Positions 62,302 through 64,000 of a stretch of DNA of 64,000 bases are shown here, in pieces. The stretch covers positions 35,475 to 99,474 of the forward strand of contig CAYRMD010000005.1 of NCBI GenBank assembly GCA_964425225.1. Reading direction: 5' to 3'. This DNA is from BPJU01 sp964425225. Lineage in GTDB: Bacteria > Planctomycetota > Planctomycetia > Pirellulales > Pirellulaceae. The first letter of the stretch is position 1. Every line of letters begins with the position of its first letter. The notes under the pieces are model-generated. The model saw only the letters and a list, made by a program, of their open reading frames with translations. It searched no databases and was not told the DNA's origin. A program made the translations under genes and the position numbers.

Positions 62302-63866
62302 TCCGGTACAAGCGCCCGAACGCGAGGCTGCCTTCCCATGGTCGCCATTGGAGTGGGTATGCCCTGAGTGTAATGGCTGTCAGTCTGGTCGGGCTTTGCG
62401 TCGGTTGGCTCTGCAGGGATGCCCTTGCTATTGAGCGGGCAGGTCGATTCGCGGGAAGTCGCCCTAACATCGTTCTGATTATTACCGACGACCAAGGTTA
62501 TCCACCCATAGGTCGTCATGGTCATCCGTGGATCCGCACACCGAACTTAGATCGACTTTATGATCAAAGTACACGTTTTGTGCGCTTCTTGGTCAGTCCT
62601 ACCTGCTCGCCTACACGCGCGGCGATCATGTCCGGGCGTCATCCGATGCGATGTGGGGTCACCCACACGATTCTCGAACGAGAACGAATGTCGCTGCGTG
62701 TGAAGACCCTGCCACAGGTACTCAAGAAAGCGGGTTATCGCACAGGTATTTTTGGGAAATGGCATTTAGGAGACGAACAACCCTATCAGCCGGAAAACCG
62801 GGGGTTTGACGAGGTGTTCATTCACGGAGCCGGTGGCATTGGGCAGGCTTACGATTGTAGTTGTGCCGATGCTCCCGGAAATCGATATTTCGATCCGGTC
62901 ATTCGCCACAACGGCAAATTCGTACAAACGCGGGGTTTTTGTACCGATGTCTTTTTCACGGCCGCACTGGGTTGGATCAACAAGGTGCGGCATGCGCCCC
63001 AGCCCTTCTTTGTGTATCTGAGCACCAACGCGCCGCATGCTCCGTATCATGCGCCGACTGAGTATATGCGGCGATTTATCGACCGGGGTTTTTCGCAAGA
63101 CGCAGCCGGGTTTTATGGCATGATCGAGAATATCGACGACAACGTGGGCCGCCTTCTGGCGAAACTAGCCGATTGGCAACTGCTGGAGAAAACCGTCATT
63201 ATTTTCATGTCCGACAACGGTATGGCCGGCGGTTTGGGCCGGCCTAACCAACCCGTTGCTGTGGGGCCAGACGGTACCGAGTATGCCTTTTACAATGCCG
63301 GTATGAAAGGTCTGAAGGGCAGCCCTGATGAGGGCGGTGTACGTGTGCCGTTCTGGGTTCGTTGGGATGGACATTGGCTTGCCGGACGTGATATCGACCG
63401 CGTCGCGGCCCACATCGATATTTTCCCTACCCTTGCTGCGCTCGCAGGAGCCGAGCTTCCCTCGGACCAAGTGGAAGGACGTAACTTGCTACCCCTGCTC
63501 GATGATCCTCACACGCAATGGCCGGATCGCTTCTTGATTACCCATGTGGGGCGTTGGCCAAAAGAAGCCAATCCGGATGATTTCCAATGGCGCAATTTCG
63601 CTGTGCGTAACCAACGCTTTCGGTTCGTGAATAACACCCAACTGTTCGATATGGAAAACGACCCGGGGCAAACCACTAACGTGATCGATCAATACCCGGA
63701 GTTAGTGGTCCAAATGCGTACGTACTACGACCAATGGTGGCGAACGACTCGTCCGATGCTGGTCAATGAAGATGTGCCCCTTTCCCCTACTCGGCCGTAT
63801 CACGTCTGGTTCGAAGAACAGAAACGGAATGAAGGTATACCCGAATGGCAACCTCCGGATTTCTGA
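62298..63866 (+). CDS. Sulfatase (formylglycine-dependent), exported
   Basis: A 522-residue protein whose ATG (62298) overlaps the gdhA stop (ATGA). A hydrophobic segment at about residues 22-42 (LSVMAVSLVGLCVGWLC) is a signal or anchor. DDQGYPPIGRHGHPW carries metal ligands; CSPTR in SPTCSPTRAAIMSG is a perfect CxPxR motif; GKWHLGDEQ and IFMSDNGMAG follow. It should cleave sulfate esters outside the cytoplasm. After the stop a GGTTG/CAACC hairpin (63895-63910) lacks a T tract; nothing else is seen to the window end. Confidence 0.93.
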   Translation: MIRYKRPNARLPSHGRHWSGYALSVMAVSLVGLCVGWLCRDALAIERAGRFAGSRPNIVLIITDDQGYPPIGRHGHPWIRTPNLDRLYDQSTRFVRFLVSPTCSPTRAAIMSGRHPMRCGVTHTILERERMSLRVKTLPQVLKKAGYRTGIFGKWHLGDEQPYQPENRGFDEVFIHGAGGIGQAYDCSCADAPGNRYFDPVIRHNGKFVQTRGFCTDVFFTAALGWINKVRHAPQPFFVYLSTNAPHAPYHAPTEYMRRFIDRGFSQDAAGFYGMIENIDDNVGRLLAKLADWQLLEKTVIIFMSDNGMAGGLGRPNQPVAVGPDGTEYAFYNAGMKGLKGSPDEGGVRVPFWVRWDGHWLAGRDIDRVAAHIDIFPTLAALAGAELPSDQVEGRNLLPLLDDPHTQWPDRFLITHVGRWPKEANPDDFQWRNFAVRNQRFRFVNNTQLFDMENDPGQTTNVIDQYPELVVQMRTYYDQWWRTTRPMLVNEDVPLSPTRPYHVWFEEQKRNEGIPEWQPPDF

Positions 63867-64000
63867 GCGAGTGACGTAGCGCATCAGGGGGGCAGGTTGG
63901 TAACACAACCCGAAAGAAGCTGAGCCGCACGATCGATGTGATAAAATTTAGGAACCTCTGCATAATTCGCCCGTATTGTACGGAACCTTTTAACAAGTCG

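Noticed and set aside
1..64000. tRNA or rRNA genes
   Set aside because: No intergenic stretch showed a cloverleaf with a TTCGA-type arm or rRNA-like sequence on reading; a dedicated scan was not possible.
63930..64000. Possible insertion-sequence end at the right window edge
   Set aside because: The AT-rich tail has no identifiable inverted repeat and is cut by the window.

Overview
This 64 kb window comes from a planctomycete, probably of the Pirellulales/Thermogutta type. The call rests on family content: two DUF1559 pseudopilin-like proteins, a BBP7 outer-membrane barrel, a PSCyt1/DUF1549/DUF1553 protein next to a DUF1501 protein, two formylglycine-type sulfatases, a secreted subtilase with the N-terminal LEHLEDRRLLA motif, GEVED and dockerin modules, and a kinase-like membrane protein with the usual planctomycete N-terminal region. 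No rRNA, tRNA, CRISPR array, transposase or phage gene was seen. One 100-N scaffold gap lies inside the subtilase gene and looks artificial.

Layout. 1-4.9 kb: three co-directional genes (GAF-HlyD adaptor, HlyD adaptor, and a PqqD/M50 protease/HlyD fusion) that look like an envelope peptide-processing or export unit, followed by a DUF3467 gene with a clear terminator. 5.8-18 kb: mostly minus-strand secreted proteins (LRR lipoprotein, small lipoprotein, two DUF1559 paralogues sharing a 583-bp identical core and each with its own sigma70-like promoter, the subtilase, BBP7). 18.5-21.3 kb: a membrane pseudokinase. 21.5-29 kb: an eight-gene minus-strand cbb3 oxidase operon, read cytochrome c > membrane protein > ccoN > ccoO > two small membrane proteins > ccoI > SafE-like; one of its genes encodes only 58 residues. 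29.3-31.9 kb: a sulfatase and a divergent esterase. 32-36.3 kb: pstSCAB with a three-repeat Pho box upstream of pstS. 36.8-38.8 kb: citrate/methylcitrate synthase and a methylisocitrate-lyase-like protein, translationally coupled. 39-50 kb: housekeeping and envelope genes (GT-C-like membrane protein, Nudix hydrolase, acyl-CoA synthetase, ferrochelatase, DUF72, enolase-superfamily protein, LptF/G permease, aminotransferase). 50.9-63.9 kb: plus-strand genes: the PSCyt1/DUF1553 and DUF1501 pair, a five-gene set that fits hydroxyproline catabolism, a baeRF3 protein, glutamate dehydrogenase and a second sulfatase.

How it fits together. The genes describe an aerobic or microaerobic heterotroph that degrades polymers: secreted protease and sulfatases outside, hydroxyproline and propionate-type catabolism inside, a high-affinity oxidase with copper loading, and a phosphate-starvation uptake system. 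Intergenic DNA holds dispersed repeats: a structured element of about 100 bp in three copies, a CGCAAAGGCGC-type repeat that accompanies it, and a GC-rich palindrome family.
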